Shown piece by piece: positions 1 through 8,548 of a stretch of 41,129 nt of DNA. The DNA comes from Candidatus Parcubacteria bacterium (GTDB taxonomy: Bacteria; Patescibacteriota; Minisyncoccia; Phycocordibacterales; CAIJYI01). A model generated the notes under the pieces. That model made no database searches and was not told where the DNA came from. It was given only the letters and a program-made list of their open reading frames with translations. Within the stretch, counting starts at the first letter, position 1. The number at the start of each line of letters is the position of its first letter. A program made the translations under genes and the position numbers. Location: NCBI GenBank assembly GCA_026395595.1, contig JAPLYL010000003.1, forward strand, positions 140,136-181,264, read 5' to 3'.

Positions 1-1
1 T

Positions 2-547
2 CAGGCTCTTGTTTCTGATGTTGACGGCGAGGATGTGGATTTTCAGGTTACGAGCAACGGACAGTCTTCCTCCATGTTTGCTTTGGATAAAATGAAAACG
101 CTGTTTCCTGATGTCGTTGTTTCCGAAAAGCTCGCACTGAAAACAAAACGACTTGATACGCTTTTTAAAGAAAAGCATCTTGACCCGAAACAGTATGATT
201 TTTTGATCATTGATGTGCAGGGAGCTGAATTGAAAGCGATAGAAGGAATGGGGAAAATTCTGGAGAGTATAGAGTGGCTTTGCGTTGAAGTAAATCTTGT
301 GAAATTCTACCACGGCACTCCGCTTATGCACGCGGTGGATTCTTATTTGGCAAAAAAGGGATTCAGAAGGATTGAAACCAACCTGAAACCTCGCCAGTGG
401 GGAGACGCTCTGTATCATCGTGAAAAAATGACCAAGTGTGAGCTCCAAAAAACTCTTCTCAAAGATTATCTTTTGGAAGCCAAAATTCTTTTCTTTTTCA
501 AACTTCGGTTCTTACGATTTTTAAGAAAGTATTTGAAACGCGGATAA
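2..547 (+). CDS. FkbM-family SAM-dependent methyltransferase, 5' end cut by window edge
   Basis: The reading frame is open from base 2 to a TAA at 545-547, giving 181 visible residues; the real start lies before the window. A GTG at 35 is in frame, but conserved-looking sequence continues upstream of it, so it is not taken as the start. The visible part matches the C-terminal half of the FkbM family: an SDVDGE segment, an NGQSSSMF segment and the hallmark IDVQGAE motif (about residues 67-73 of the visible part). Family members are O- or N-methyltransferases often found in glycan clusters. The N-terminal SAM-binding glycine motif is missing because of the window edge. A glycosyltransferase starts 5 bases downstream, so the two are probably co-transcribed. 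The basic, aromatic tail may lie at the membrane. The acceptor cannot be told. Confidence 0.85.
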   Translation, partial: QALVSDVDGEDVDFQVTSNGQSSSMFALDKMKTLFPDVVVSEKLALKTKRLDTLFKEKHLDPKQYDFLIIDVQGAELKAIEGMGKILESIEWLCVEVNLVKFYHGTPLMHAVDSYLAKKGFRRIETNLKPRQWGDALYHREKMTKCELQKTLLKDYLLEAKILFFFKLRFLRFLRKYLKRG

Positions 548-552
548 TTACT

Positions 553-1635
553 ATGGCGGATAAGAAATCATCAACAGAATCGGCTCATGAAAAGAAAGTT
601 CTTTGTCTTTTTAACCGTGTCAGAGAGGGTTCTCTGGAACGAATAGCAAAAGGGGAGGAAAGTGACAACTCTTATTTTGGAATGCTTCGCCTGGCGCATT
701 TTGGCTATCCTGCGGAATACTTGGAGATTGAGCAATTCTTTTCTCCTGCGGTTTGCAAGTTTTTGCGCAAACACCTGTTGAACATTCATTTTGTTCATAC
801 CCCTCTTTTTAGAAAAATTTTGTCATACGATATCGTCTTTACTTCCACAGCCTTTGGAACATTTTTTCTGTGGGTCTTGTATCCGTTCAAGAAACCGAAA
901 TGGGTAATGTTTGATTTTAATCTTTTAGGGATTATTGGAGAGAAGAAAACTTTGAAACAAAAAATATTTTCTTTCCTCGTTTCCCGTTCTTCCGGAATCG
1001 TTACTATTTCTCGTGAAGGAGCGGAAGAAATAAAAAAAGCATTTCCTCAATTGAAGGAAAAAACGCAATTCATTCCGCTCGGGACGGATACAAAATGGTT
1101 TGCGCCTCAAAGCATTCAGGAGAAAAATCTTATTTTTTCTCCCGGAAGAGATCCCGGCCGTGATTATAAAACTTTTTTTGAAGCAGTCCGAGGTATTCCT
1201 GCACAGGTAATCATTACCGCCAAACCGCAAAAACTGAAAAAATACTCATTGCCTGAAAATGTAAAACCATCTGACCTCACGGCCAAAGAAATGGTTGACA
1301 TGTATGCAAAAGCGAAAATTGTTGTTTTACCGCTTCATATCTCTGATGAATACTATAATGCTATGGGGTGTTCTACTCTGGTGGAAGCGATGGCCATGGG
1401 AAAGGCAATTATCGCGACTCGTTCCGCCACGATGGAATCCTATATACAAGACGGAGAGAATGGAATTTTGGTTCCGCAGAACGACGCGTTGGCCTTTCGT
1501 AAAGCTATAAACGAACTTCTTTCCGACCCCGACAAAAGAAAACGTCTCGGAGAAGGCGCGAGAAAGTTTACCGTTCAATACAGTGAAGCGGAAAAATTCG
1601 CGAAAAACCTCGCTGATTTTTTTGAAAAAATATGA
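553..1635 (+). CDS. Glycosyltransferase family 4 (GT-B fold)
   Basis: A 360-residue GT4-like protein. The C-terminal donor-binding half has IPLGTD near residue 176 and a GCSTLVEAMAMGKAIIA segment (about 272-288), the E-x7-E region that holds the nucleotide sugar in retaining GT4 enzymes, followed by an NGILVP segment. The N-terminal acceptor domain is divergent and partly hydrophobic around residues 95-125, in line with a membrane-bound lipid acceptor. It starts 5 bases after the FkbM stop and its TGA overlaps the ATG of the GtrA gene (ATGA), so it belongs to the same operon. Donor and linkage cannot be predicted from sequence. It should act at the cytoplasmic face of the membrane. Confidence 0.85.
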   Translation: MADKKSSTESAHEKKVLCLFNRVREGSLERIAKGEESDNSYFGMLRLAHFGYPAEYLEIEQFFSPAVCKFLRKHLLNIHFVHTPLFRKILSYDIVFTSTAFGTFFLWVLYPFKKPKWVMFDFNLLGIIGEKKTLKQKIFSFLVSRSSGIVTISREGAEEIKKAFPQLKEKTQFIPLGTDTKWFAPQSIQEKNLIFSPGRDPGRDYKTFFEAVRGIPAQVIITAKPQKLKKYSLPENVKPSDLTAKEMVDMYAKAKIVVLPLHISDEYYNAMGCSTLVEAMAMGKAIIATRSATMESYIQDGENGILVPQNDALAFRKAINELLSDPDKRKRLGEGARKFTVQYSEAEKFAKNLADFFEKI

Positions 1636-2030
1636 AGAAATTATTACACGAACATCGGTCGGTCATAAAGTTTTTGGCAACGGGCATTTTTGTCTTTTTG
1701 TTCAACCTAGCCGTCCTCTCTTTGTTTACCGAAGCGTTTAAAATATGGTACCTCGTTTCTTCTGTCCTTTCTTATACTCTTTCCGTTATTTTGAATTTTT
1801 CTCTTCAGAAGTTTTGGGTGTTTGAAAACTCAGCAAATGAAAAAACAAAAAAACAATTCATTTTTTATCTTTTTGTCGCTTGCTCCTGCTTAATCCTTAA
1901 TACTTTGTTTATGTACGTTTTGGTAGATTATGCGAGAATACACTATTTGCTTTCGCAGGCTTTTATTACCGCCGTACTCGCCACTTTAAACTTTTTTATT
2001 AATAGAAATTTTATATTCGCTGAAAAATAA
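1632..2030 (+). CDS. GtrA-like family membrane protein
   Basis: A 132-residue protein with four predicted membrane segments (about 12-31, 37-55, 73-95 and 102-122), the size and layout of GtrA-like proteins (PF04138). The F..NRNFIF ending is also typical of that family. GtrA-type proteins are thought to flip polyprenyl-phosphate-linked sugars across the cytoplasmic membrane. The start overlaps the preceding stop as ATGA. Two genes downstream lies a DPM1-like polyprenyl-phosphate sugar synthase with a GT-C-like membrane protein between them. This is the usual composition of a three-part Gtr glycosylation system, which supports the call. Confidence 0.85.
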   Translation: MKKLLHEHRSVIKFLATGIFVFLFNLAVLSLFTEAFKIWYLVSSVLSYTLSVILNFSLQKFWVFENSANEKTKKQFIFYLFVACSCLILNTLFMYVLVDYARIHYLLSQAFITAVLATLNFFINRNFIFAEK

Positions 2031-2034
2031 TACT

Positions 2035-3687
2035 ATGATGTTTTCAATTAACTCCTGGGTAAGAAATCACAAGAAAGATTTTGTCGCTTTGTTCTTTTTT
2101 ATGGTCGTCGCCGGCGGATGTGTTCTCTACGGATTCACCCTTCCTTTTTCTGTAAACGGAGACACCTATGTTTCCCTCCTCGCGAATAAAGCCTCGGCAG
2201 ATATCAGTTATCCGGACAGAGAGATGATTCTGCGAAATGATTTTAGACCGTATCTTTACCCCAGCGTTCTTCAATTTTTCAATGACCGCTTCACCCCCCA
2301 TGACTATACGTTTATTTTTCTTTTCTTTCTGGTCGTCGCTACCGGGTTTGCCGGGTATGTCGCTCTTCGTATGCTTGGATTTTCACGAACCGTTTCTTTC
2401 GTCGTGTCTTTAATTGCTTTACCTCCACGGTCCAGCATTGGTTCTGAGATTTGGGGAGTTTTTGTCCCAGGGGATACCCTTGGGAGGACCTTTGGACTTC
2501 CTGTTCTTTGGCTCTTGGCGGCATGGTTCATTAAAAGAAAACATGAGAAAAAATCTCTCTGGCCTGTCTTTGCCGTTTTGGGTCTCACGACCTATGTACA
2601 TCCGGTCAGTATTATTTTCTTCGGTGGAATGCTGTTTTTGATTATGCTGTACCAGATCATAAGCGAAAAAAATTATCGAGAAGGAATAAAGGATTTTGCG
2701 ATAAGTATTGTTATGTTCGGTATTGGCGCATCTCTTCTCCTTCAAAGGATTTTTACTACGACTTCTCGTATTGCCTCAAAACACGAGGGAATGCTTCCTG
2801 TTACCAGTGCGGAATATGCACAGGCGGTATTTTCAAGGATTCGTTGGGATTTTCCTCCGGCGAGTACGGTATGGTTGCGCGTTGTGTTTATTATCAGTTT
2901 TGTGTTCGTTGCCGGAGCGATTTGGGCCTATCTCCAAATTTGCAAACAGAAACCGTCAAAGGAAAATACTCTTTACCGAGAGATCTATCGTTTTGCTGTT
3001 CCTCTTATCATTTTTTCTGCGGTTCTCTCCATTGTTCTCCCGTCTCTACAGATTTGGCTTATGCGCGAGTATAATTGGCCTCTCATTCTTCAACAAGGAA
3101 GTCGCATGTTCAAGTACTATTATTTGGCGGTATTCCTTCTTTTTGCGGTCGCATTATCGGTATACATAAAAAAGTATTCTCCCAAAAAATATGTCATTGC
3201 TCTTATTGTGATCATCGGAATGACAAGTTCTTCTTTTGGTCTGGAATGGTTTGAGTTTCTTATCGGATATAAAAATTACTGCGATGGATTTATTCCCGTT
3301 GCCTTGCAAAAAAAGACTTTTGCAAAAGCAGACACAAAAATGTATCCGGAAATTTGCCAAGAGATGAAAAATGCCGGGATCAAAAAAACAGACCTCGTAC
3401 TTTCCGGAGATTTTCCTCTGCGGTATTTTTGCGAAACAAAACTTCTCGCCACTTTAGAGGAAGGGTCATCATACCTTATGGCTGGGAAATCTGAGATGGT
3501 TTGGTGGTATCGAACTTTTTGGCAGCAAGACGCCGCTTTCAATAAATCCGAAGATTTGATTGATTTTGCAAAAAAGCAAAAAGCCAGCTATGCTTTGGTC
3601 ACGGTTGGGTCTCCTCTTGAGCAAGAGTTTGAAGGGAAGGGTATGATAAAAACAAAGGGGACTGTCTATTCTGTCGTTAAATTCTAA
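2035..3687 (+). CDS. Multi-pass membrane protein, probable GT-C-type glycosyltransferase
   Basis: A 550-residue protein with roughly ten to twelve hydrophobic segments up to about residue 405, then a soluble C-terminal part of about 140 residues. The first outside loop after the first membrane segment carries an acidic residue (NGDTY, about residue 42), where GT-C enzymes often place their catalytic acid. I do not recognise a named family; GT-C is inferred from topology and from its position between a GtrA-like flippase and a DPM1-like lipid-sugar synthase. In that setting it would take the sugar from the lipid carrier and attach it to a glycan or protein outside the membrane. Starts at 2035 and 2038 are both possible. 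It could instead be an unrelated polytopic protein. Confidence 0.6.
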   Translation: MMFSINSWVRNHKKDFVALFFFMVVAGGCVLYGFTLPFSVNGDTYVSLLANKASADISYPDREMILRNDFRPYLYPSVLQFFNDRFTPHDYTFIFLFFLVVATGFAGYVALRMLGFSRTVSFVVSLIALPPRSSIGSEIWGVFVPGDTLGRTFGLPVLWLLAAWFIKRKHEKKSLWPVFAVLGLTTYVHPVSIIFFGGMLFLIMLYQIISEKNYREGIKDFAISIVMFGIGASLLLQRIFTTTSRIASKHEGMLPVTSAEYAQAVFSRIRWDFPPASTVWLRVVFIISFVFVAGAIWAYLQICKQKPSKENTLYREIYRFAVPLIIFSAVLSIVLPSLQIWLMREYNWPLILQQGSRMFKYYYLAVFLLFAVALSVYIKKYSPKKYVIALIVIIGMTSSSFGLEWFEFLIGYKNYCDGFIPVALQKKTFAKADTKMYPEICQEMKNAGIKKTDLVLSGDFPLRYFCETKLLATLEEGSSYLMAGKSEMVWWYRTFWQQDAAFNKSEDLIDFAKKQKASYALVTVGSPLEQEFEGKGMIKTKGTVYSVVKF

Positions 3688-3697
3688 TAAAATTCAC

Positions 3698-4642
3698 ATG
3701 AAAATATCCGTAGTTATTCCCGTGTATAATGAGTCAAAAAGTCTCCCTGAACTTTTTTCAGAGATTATTCAGGTTTTGGAACGGGAGAAATTGGCTTTTG
3801 AAATCATTGCGGTGAATGATGCTTCCAAGGACAATAGCTGGGAGGTGCTCAAGAAATTTGCATCTTCCGATACACGAATAAAAGCTATCAACTTCCGTTC
3901 CAATTACGGGCAGACTTCGGCTATGTCGGCAGGAATAAAAAATGCTACGGGTGATGTTATTGTGCCGATAGATTCTGATCTTGAAAATGATCCCGCTGAT
4001 ATTCCGAAACTTTTGAAAAAAATGAGAGAGGGATACAGTGTCGTTTCCGGTTGGAGAAAGGATCGTTGGGGAGATAATGCGTTTACCCGAAAGCTCCCGT
4101 CTGTATGCGCGAATTGGCTCATCTCTCATATTTCCGGAGTATATTTACACGATTACGGTTGTACGCTCAAAGCCTACGAACGCGATATTATCGCCGAGGT
4201 GGAATTGTATGGTGAGATGCATCGATTTATTCCGGCCTATGCCGTGTGGAAAGGAGGAAAAGTTGCGGAAATTCCGGTCAATTATCGCCCGAGAAAATAC
4301 GGCGAAAGTGCTTATGGAATGTCCCGTATTTTCCGCGTCATTCCCGACCTCGTTCTTCTTAAATTTTTCATCAAGTACATGAATCGCCCGATTCATTTTT
4401 TCGGCGGTTTGGGTTTTATTTCTTTTGCTCTCGGTATCCTTTCAGGGATCACCGCGATAGGATTGAAAATCTTCGGTATTCGCGATTTTGTTCAAACTCC
4501 ATTACCGTTATTCACCGCGCTTTTCATTATTGTCGGAGTACAACTTGTCGTTATGGGTCTGCTTGCAGAAATGATAATGAGAACCTATTACGAGTCGCAG
4601 GATAAAACAGCGTACTCTATAAAAGAGAAGATTAATCTGTAA
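3698..4642 (+). CDS. DPM1-like GT2 glycosyltransferase (polyprenyl-phosphate sugar synthase)
   Basis: A 314-residue protein with an N-terminal GT-A domain: VVIPVYNE near residue 5, VNDASKD near 39, and the metal-binding D-x-D (Asp92 and Asp94 in IDSDLENDP). Two C-terminal membrane segments follow (about 233-256 and 270-293). This is the layout of ArnC/GtrB/DPM1-type enzymes, which move a sugar from a nucleotide donor to undecaprenyl or another polyprenyl phosphate. The PRKYGESAYG segment before the membrane region is typical. It sits 10 bases after the GT-C-like gene and 7 bases before the S23-type gene. With GtrA and the GT-C candidate it forms a plausible donor, flip and transfer unit. Confidence 0.88.
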   Translation: MKISVVIPVYNESKSLPELFSEIIQVLEREKLAFEIIAVNDASKDNSWEVLKKFASSDTRIKAINFRSNYGQTSAMSAGIKNATGDVIVPIDSDLENDPADIPKLLKKMREGYSVVSGWRKDRWGDNAFTRKLPSVCANWLISHISGVYLHDYGCTLKAYERDIIAEVELYGEMHRFIPAYAVWKGGKVAEIPVNYRPRKYGESAYGMSRIFRVIPDLVLLKFFIKYMNRPIHFFGGLGFISFALGILSGITAIGLKIFGIRDFVQTPLPLFTALFIIVGVQLVVMGLLAEMIMRTYYESQDKTAYSIKEKINL

Positions 4643-4649
4643 AACAGAT

Positions 4650-5072
4650 ATGGAAAAAGAAAAAAGCAAAAAGCAAAAAGGAACGGACGACGGGAAAATA
4701 ACTTCTTTTACTCAACTTGAAGTTTGGAAAACGGGACATAAAACGGTTCTTGATGTTTATCTTATTACTAAAAAATTTCCAAAAGAGGAAATTTTTGGAA
4801 TAACTTCTCAAATGAGAAGATGCGCTGTTTCCATTACTTCAAACATAGCAGAAGGATTTGGTCGGTTTTCGTATAAAGAAAAAGTACAGTTTTACGCGAT
4901 TGCGCGGGGTTCAATAACAGAATTGCAAAACCAGCTTCTTATTTCAAAAGATATCGGTTACCTTTCAAAATCAGAATTTGAAAGGATCGCAAAGAAAACA
5001 GTTGATACGCACAAAATGTTACAAGGTCTTATTAAAAGTTCTCAAAAAAGGATTCAGGGTGTTGAAAGCTAA
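4650..5072 (+). CDS. Four-helix-bundle protein (S23 / 23S rRNA intervening-sequence family)
   Basis: A 140-residue protein with the conserved core of the S23/IVP family (PF05635, TIGR02436): the LEVWK opening, then a KKFPKEE segment, QMRRCAVSITSNIAEGFGR and a closing ELQNQLLISKDIGYL region. These proteins fold as four-helix bundles. They were first described from intervening sequences in 23S rRNA genes, but free-standing copies are common in Parcubacteria. Its role is not established; the related bAvd protein partners a reverse transcriptase in diversity-generating retroelements, but no reverse transcriptase is present here. The first 16 residues are Lys/Glu-rich and encoded by one arm of a 28-nt inverted repeat that encloses the gene. 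It separates the lipid-sugar synthase from asnB, where no S23 function is expected, so insertion is likely. Confidence 0.85.
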   Translation: MEKEKSKKQKGTDDGKITSFTQLEVWKTGHKTVLDVYLITKKFPKEEIFGITSQMRRCAVSITSNIAEGFGRFSYKEKVQFYAIARGSITELQNQLLISKDIGYLSKSEFERIAKKTVDTHKMLQGLIKSSQKRIQGVES

Positions 5073-5100
5073 CCTTTTTTCTTTTTGCTTTATTCTTATT
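4654..5100. repeat. 28-nt imperfect inverted repeat enclosing the S23-type gene
   Basis: The left arm is 4654-4681 and the right arm 5073-5100. Read against each other, 25 of 28 positions are complementary. The inner 19 (4663-4681 against 5073-5091) pair at 18 positions; the left arm there reads AAAGCAAAAAGCAAAAAGG. The left arm lies inside the start of the S23-type coding region, and the right arm begins at its stop and runs into the asnB leader. In RNA the arms could pair and loop out the whole gene, as rRNA intervening sequences do with their ends. The arms are purine/pyrimidine-rich and of low complexity, so chance similarity is easier than for mixed sequence. Confidence 0.6.
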
Positions 5101-5111
5101 GCTTAAAATAT

Positions 5112-6986
5112 ATGTGTGGTATTTCCGGATTCATCGGACAAGGAACAAAAAACGATCTTCTAAAGATGGTTGGTTCTTTAACGCACCGCGGACCGGATGA
5201 CCAAGGGATTTTTTTTGAAAACGGTGTGGCTCTTGGGCATACACGGCTTTCCATTCTTGATCTTTCACCGCTTGGACATCAACCGATGTTTTCAGAAGAC
5301 AAGGCGGTGAGCATCGTTTTTAATGGAGAGATTTATAATTTTCAGGAGCTTAAAATTGAGCTTTCTTTAGAAGGATATTTTTTTCAAGGCACTTCTGACA
5401 CTGAAGTGATACTCGCTCTCTATGAGAAATATGGAGAGAAATGTTTTGAAAAAATGCACGGAATGTTCGCTATTGCTCTTTACGATAAAAAGAACGAACG
5501 CCTTATTTTGGCACGCGACCGAATGGGGAAGAAACCCCTTTATTGGTCTTTTTTGAACGGAACGCTCGCTTTTGCTTCAGAAATGAAGAGTCTTTTGCAA
5601 CATCCCTCTTTTAAGAAAGACATAGATCTTTTTGCTCTCAATAAATATCTTTTGTATGAGCACATTCCTACTCCGCAAACCATTTTTAAACACGCGAAAA
5701 AACTAGAAGCTGGGCAGTATTTAGTGTATGAAAAAGGGGAGATACGAAAAGAAAAATACTGGAAGCCTGATTTTATGGAAAGCGATATTTCTTTTGAGGA
5801 GGCACTGGTTTCTTTAGATAAGGGAATTGATTCCTCAGTAAAGGAACGAATGGTTTCGGACGTTCCGCTCGGTGTATTTTTGAGCGGAGGATTGGACAGT
5901 TCCGCCATCGCCTATTATGCACAAAAAAACTCAGAACAGAAAATAAAAACATTTTCCATTGGTTTTGACGAAAAAAGCTTTGATGAATCGGGGTACGCAA
6001 GGGAAGTCGCGGATTTTCTGGGAACGGAACATTACGAGAAAAAAGTGAGTGTGCAAGATCTTCTTGATATTATTCCGGAACTCTCACAAATGATGGATGA
6101 ACCACTTGCTGATGCTTCCATCATTCCGACCTATCTCTTGTCTAAATTTGCAAAGGAACATGTGACGGTCGCTCTTGGAGGCGACGGTGGAGATGAGCTC
6201 TTTGCCGGTTATCCGACATTTCAAGCGGATATTTTATGGAAGTATTTTCCAAAATTTTTAATTTCTCCGGCAGAGAAAATTCTTCGCCGACTTCCTGTTT
6301 CTCATAAAAATCTCGGCCCCATATTCCAGTTGCTCAAATTTCTTGAAGGAGCAAAAGAAAAAGACCCGCTTGTCCGCCATCAGAAATGGTTGGGTGCTTT
6401 TACTGATAAGGAAAGACAAGAGTTGTTTGCACCAGAAAAATGGAAATTTTTGGAAAAAGGAAAAGCTGATGGGTATGAAGATCTTAAAACGTATGAAAAA
6501 GAGGCCGATAAGGCAAGCGAAGGAACGAAACTTCTCTATTCTTATGAACGCTCTTACTTGATGGATCACGTGATGGTAAAGGTGGATCGTGCAAGCATGC
6601 GCGCGTCGCTTGAAACGCGGGCCCCGTTCCTTGACCATGAGTTCGTTGAACTCGCGAACTCACTTCCTTTTTCCTATAAGTTACATGGCTTCACGACGAA
6701 ATATATTTTGAAGAAGTTAATGGAGAAAAAAATACCGAAGAATATAATTTATCGCAAAAAGAAAGGTTTTGGCATACCGGTGGCAAGCTGGCTTTCCTGT
6801 GAACTGAAGGAATTTTGTGATAACACTCTTTCGCGAGGAGCTATCCAAAATGCCGGTTTTTTTAATTACTCTTATGTGGAAAAACTAAAAAGAGAACATT
6901 TCCAAAAAGAGAGAAACCACGCCAAAAAACTCTGGACTTTGCTCGTCTTCCAATTGTGGTATAATGCGTGGGTGAAAAGTTTCTAA
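5112..6986 (+). CDS. asnB: Asparagine synthase-type glutamine amidotransferase
   Basis: A 624-residue class II glutamine amidotransferase joined to a PP-loop synthetase. The start is the ATG at 5112, because it places Cys2 (MCGISGF) as the N-terminal nucleophile; an in-frame TTG upstream at 5085 is rejected. The glutaminase domain (about 1-200) has RGPDD and HTRLSILDLS. The ATP-pyrophosphatase domain carries SGGLDSS at about 257-263, and GGDGGDELFAGY further on. Family members amidate aspartate. Copies inside glycan clusters often amidate uronic or other carboxylated sugars instead, which is plausible here but unproven. It follows the S23-type gene, and its stop shares an A with a possible ATG of the next gene (TAATG). 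Confidence 0.92.
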   Translation: MCGISGFIGQGTKNDLLKMVGSLTHRGPDDQGIFFENGVALGHTRLSILDLSPLGHQPMFSEDKAVSIVFNGEIYNFQELKIELSLEGYFFQGTSDTEVILALYEKYGEKCFEKMHGMFAIALYDKKNERLILARDRMGKKPLYWSFLNGTLAFASEMKSLLQHPSFKKDIDLFALNKYLLYEHIPTPQTIFKHAKKLEAGQYLVYEKGEIRKEKYWKPDFMESDISFEEALVSLDKGIDSSVKERMVSDVPLGVFLSGGLDSSAIAYYAQKNSEQKIKTFSIGFDEKSFDESGYAREVADFLGTEHYEKKVSVQDLLDIIPELSQMMDEPLADASIIPTYLLSKFAKEHVTVALGGDGGDELFAGYPTFQADILWKYFPKFLISPAEKILRRLPVSHKNLGPIFQLLKFLEGAKEKDPLVRHQKWLGAFTDKERQELFAPEKWKFLEKGKADGYEDLKTYEKEADKASEGTKLLYSYERSYLMDHVMVKVDRASMRASLETRAPFLDHEFVELANSLPFSYKLHGFTTKYILKKLMEKKIPKNIIYRKKKGFGIPVASWLSCELKEFCDNTLSRGAIQNAGFFNYSYVEKLKREHFQKERNHAKKLWTLLVFQLWYNAWVKSF

Positions 6987-7021
6987 TGTTTTTGTTATCA
7001 AATAATTTTTTATATTTCATC

Positions 7022-7792
7022 ATGGCCTCAGAAGAACGTTTTGGATACGAATGGGATAAATATGACTTTATGGACCCGATCTATGAAGAACAGTTTAAAA
7101 ATTGGACGGGTAAACCTGCAGAGTTTTGGCGAGGAAAAGATATTCTTGATGCCGGTTGCGGTATGGGAAGAAATAGCTATTGGCCCTTAAAATATGGAGC
7201 CCGTTCTGTGGTCGCTTTTGATAATGACGAACGGTCGCTTGCTTCAGTAAAACAAACCCTCTCTGAATTTTCTCACGCAAAAATTGAACGTCATGATTTG
7301 TCTGAAATTGGTTGGAAAAACCAATTTGATATTGTTATGTGTATTGGAGTTCTTCATCATGTACGCCGACCGGAACTTGCTTTGAAAAATATGGTTCAGG
7401 CATTACGAAATGGGGGAGAACTTGTGATTTGGGTTTACAGTTATGAAGGAAATGAATGGATTGTTCGTTTTGTAAATCCAATTAGGAAAAAAATTACATC
7501 GCGGTTGCCTTTGCCAATCGTTCATTTTTTGTCTTACTTGTGTTCTGTACCTTTGTGGATTTTTGTTAAGATATTTCACGGACCAACGCCGTACATGAAA
7601 CAACTTTCGTCCTTTACTCTTCAACACGTTCACTGTATTGTTTTTGATCAGCTGATACCTTCTGTTGCAAATTATTGGAAAAAAGGCGAAGTGGAATCAC
7701 TTGCAAAATCGGCTGGTTTGAAGAACTTTTCAGTAAAAAAACCAAAAAACAATATGGGATGGATATTGACCGCAAAGAAAAATTCGGGCTAA
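7022..7792 (+). CDS. Class I SAM-dependent methyltransferase
   Basis: A 256-residue protein with the SAM-binding motif ILDAGCGMGRN at about residues 41-51, an acidic motif II (VVAFDND) and an IGVLHHV motif, as in Methyltransf_11/25 enzymes. The frame can be read upstream to ATG 6986, which overlaps the asnB stop, or GTG 6968. ATG 7022 is chosen because it opens the polar N-terminus MASEERFGYEWDKY, while the upstream extension is hydrophobic and family-unlike. A hydrophobic stretch around residues 165-185 suggests membrane contact. It is the second-last gene of the left plus-strand operon and probably methylates a sugar or lipid-linked intermediate. The acceptor is unknown. Confidence 0.85.
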   Translation: MASEERFGYEWDKYDFMDPIYEEQFKNWTGKPAEFWRGKDILDAGCGMGRNSYWPLKYGARSVVAFDNDERSLASVKQTLSEFSHAKIERHDLSEIGWKNQFDIVMCIGVLHHVRRPELALKNMVQALRNGGELVIWVYSYEGNEWIVRFVNPIRKKITSRLPLPIVHFLSYLCSVPLWIFVKIFHGPTPYMKQLSSFTLQHVHCIVFDQLIPSVANYWKKGEVESLAKSAGLKNFSVKKPKNNMGWILTAKKNSG

Positions 7793-7810
7793 TCTCCAGA
7801 AGAAACTGAC

Positions 7811-8548
7811 ATGAAAAGAGAACACTATGATATGATGCGTCAAACGGAGGATTCCCACTGGTGGTATCGTGTTCGCCGCGCCTTAATATGCCGTCTGGTG
7901 GCCTCCTATGCCTCTAAACGAGGTTCTGGAAATCCTCTTCGTATCTTGGATATTGGTTGCGGGACAGGGGGTCTTTTTCAGGAATTACAGGCTTTTGGCG
8001 AGGTAAAAGGAATTGATTTTTCGGAGCGCGCCGTCTCTTACTGCCGAGAGCGTGGTCTTACGGGAATGGTTGTCGCTGATGCGACTTCTCTTCCTTTTAA
8101 AGATGAATCGTTTGATTTGGTTATTGCTATGGATATTTTGGAGCACCTGAAAAATGACGCAAAAGGATGTTCCGAAATAGAAAGAGTTTTGGTTCCCGGA
8201 GGAACGGCTCTTATTACGGTTCCCGCTTTTATGTTTTTATGGAGCGTTACGGATGTGCTTTCAGAACATTATAGCCGGTATACCAAAAAAGGAATAGAGG
8301 GAGTCTTGAAAAAAACAGGAATGATTATCCGATACTCCACCTATTTTAATACTTTTTTATTCCCCTTTATTGCCGGGGTGCGTTTGTTTGTTAAATTTTT
8401 CCGAATCCCCATGCGTTCAGAAAACAACGTCGGTGGAAAACTTTCCAATCGAATTTTCTATGAGATATTCCATCTGGAATCGCTTTTGATTCCATACCTT
8501 TCTTTTCCGTTCGGTGTCTCTATTTTAACTATTGTTGAGAAAAAATAA
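7811..8548 (+). CDS. Class I SAM-dependent methyltransferase
   Basis: A 245-residue protein opening with a SHWWYRVRR segment, common in glycan-cluster methyltransferases, then motif I ILDIGCGTGG at about 44-53, and a MDILEHL segment. The C-terminal 80 residues contain hydrophobic stretches (about 177-197 and the very end), consistent with a lipid-linked or membrane acceptor. It starts 18 bases after the previous stop and ends the left plus-strand operon. Its TAA (8546-8548) directly abuts the stop of the convergent GT4 gene (8549-8551), leaving no room for a separate terminator. Confidence 0.85.
   Translation: MKREHYDMMRQTEDSHWWYRVRRALICRLVASYASKRGSGNPLRILDIGCGTGGLFQELQAFGEVKGIDFSERAVSYCRERGLTGMVVADATSLPFKDESFDLVIAMDILEHLKNDAKGCSEIERVLVPGGTALITVPAFMFLWSVTDVLSEHYSRYTKKGIEGVLKKTGMIIRYSTYFNTFLFPFIAGVRLFVKFFRIPMRSENNVGGKLSNRIFYEIFHLESLLIPYLSFPFGVSILTIVEKK

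Noticed and set aside
4650-5072. S23-type protein as an accessory (Avd) gene of a diversity-generating retroelement
   Set aside because: No reverse transcriptase, template repeat or variable repeat was found nearby.
5085-5111. TTG start extending AsnB by nine residues
   Set aside because: It would bury Cys2, which must be N-terminal for glutaminase activity, and it falls within the inverted-repeat arm.
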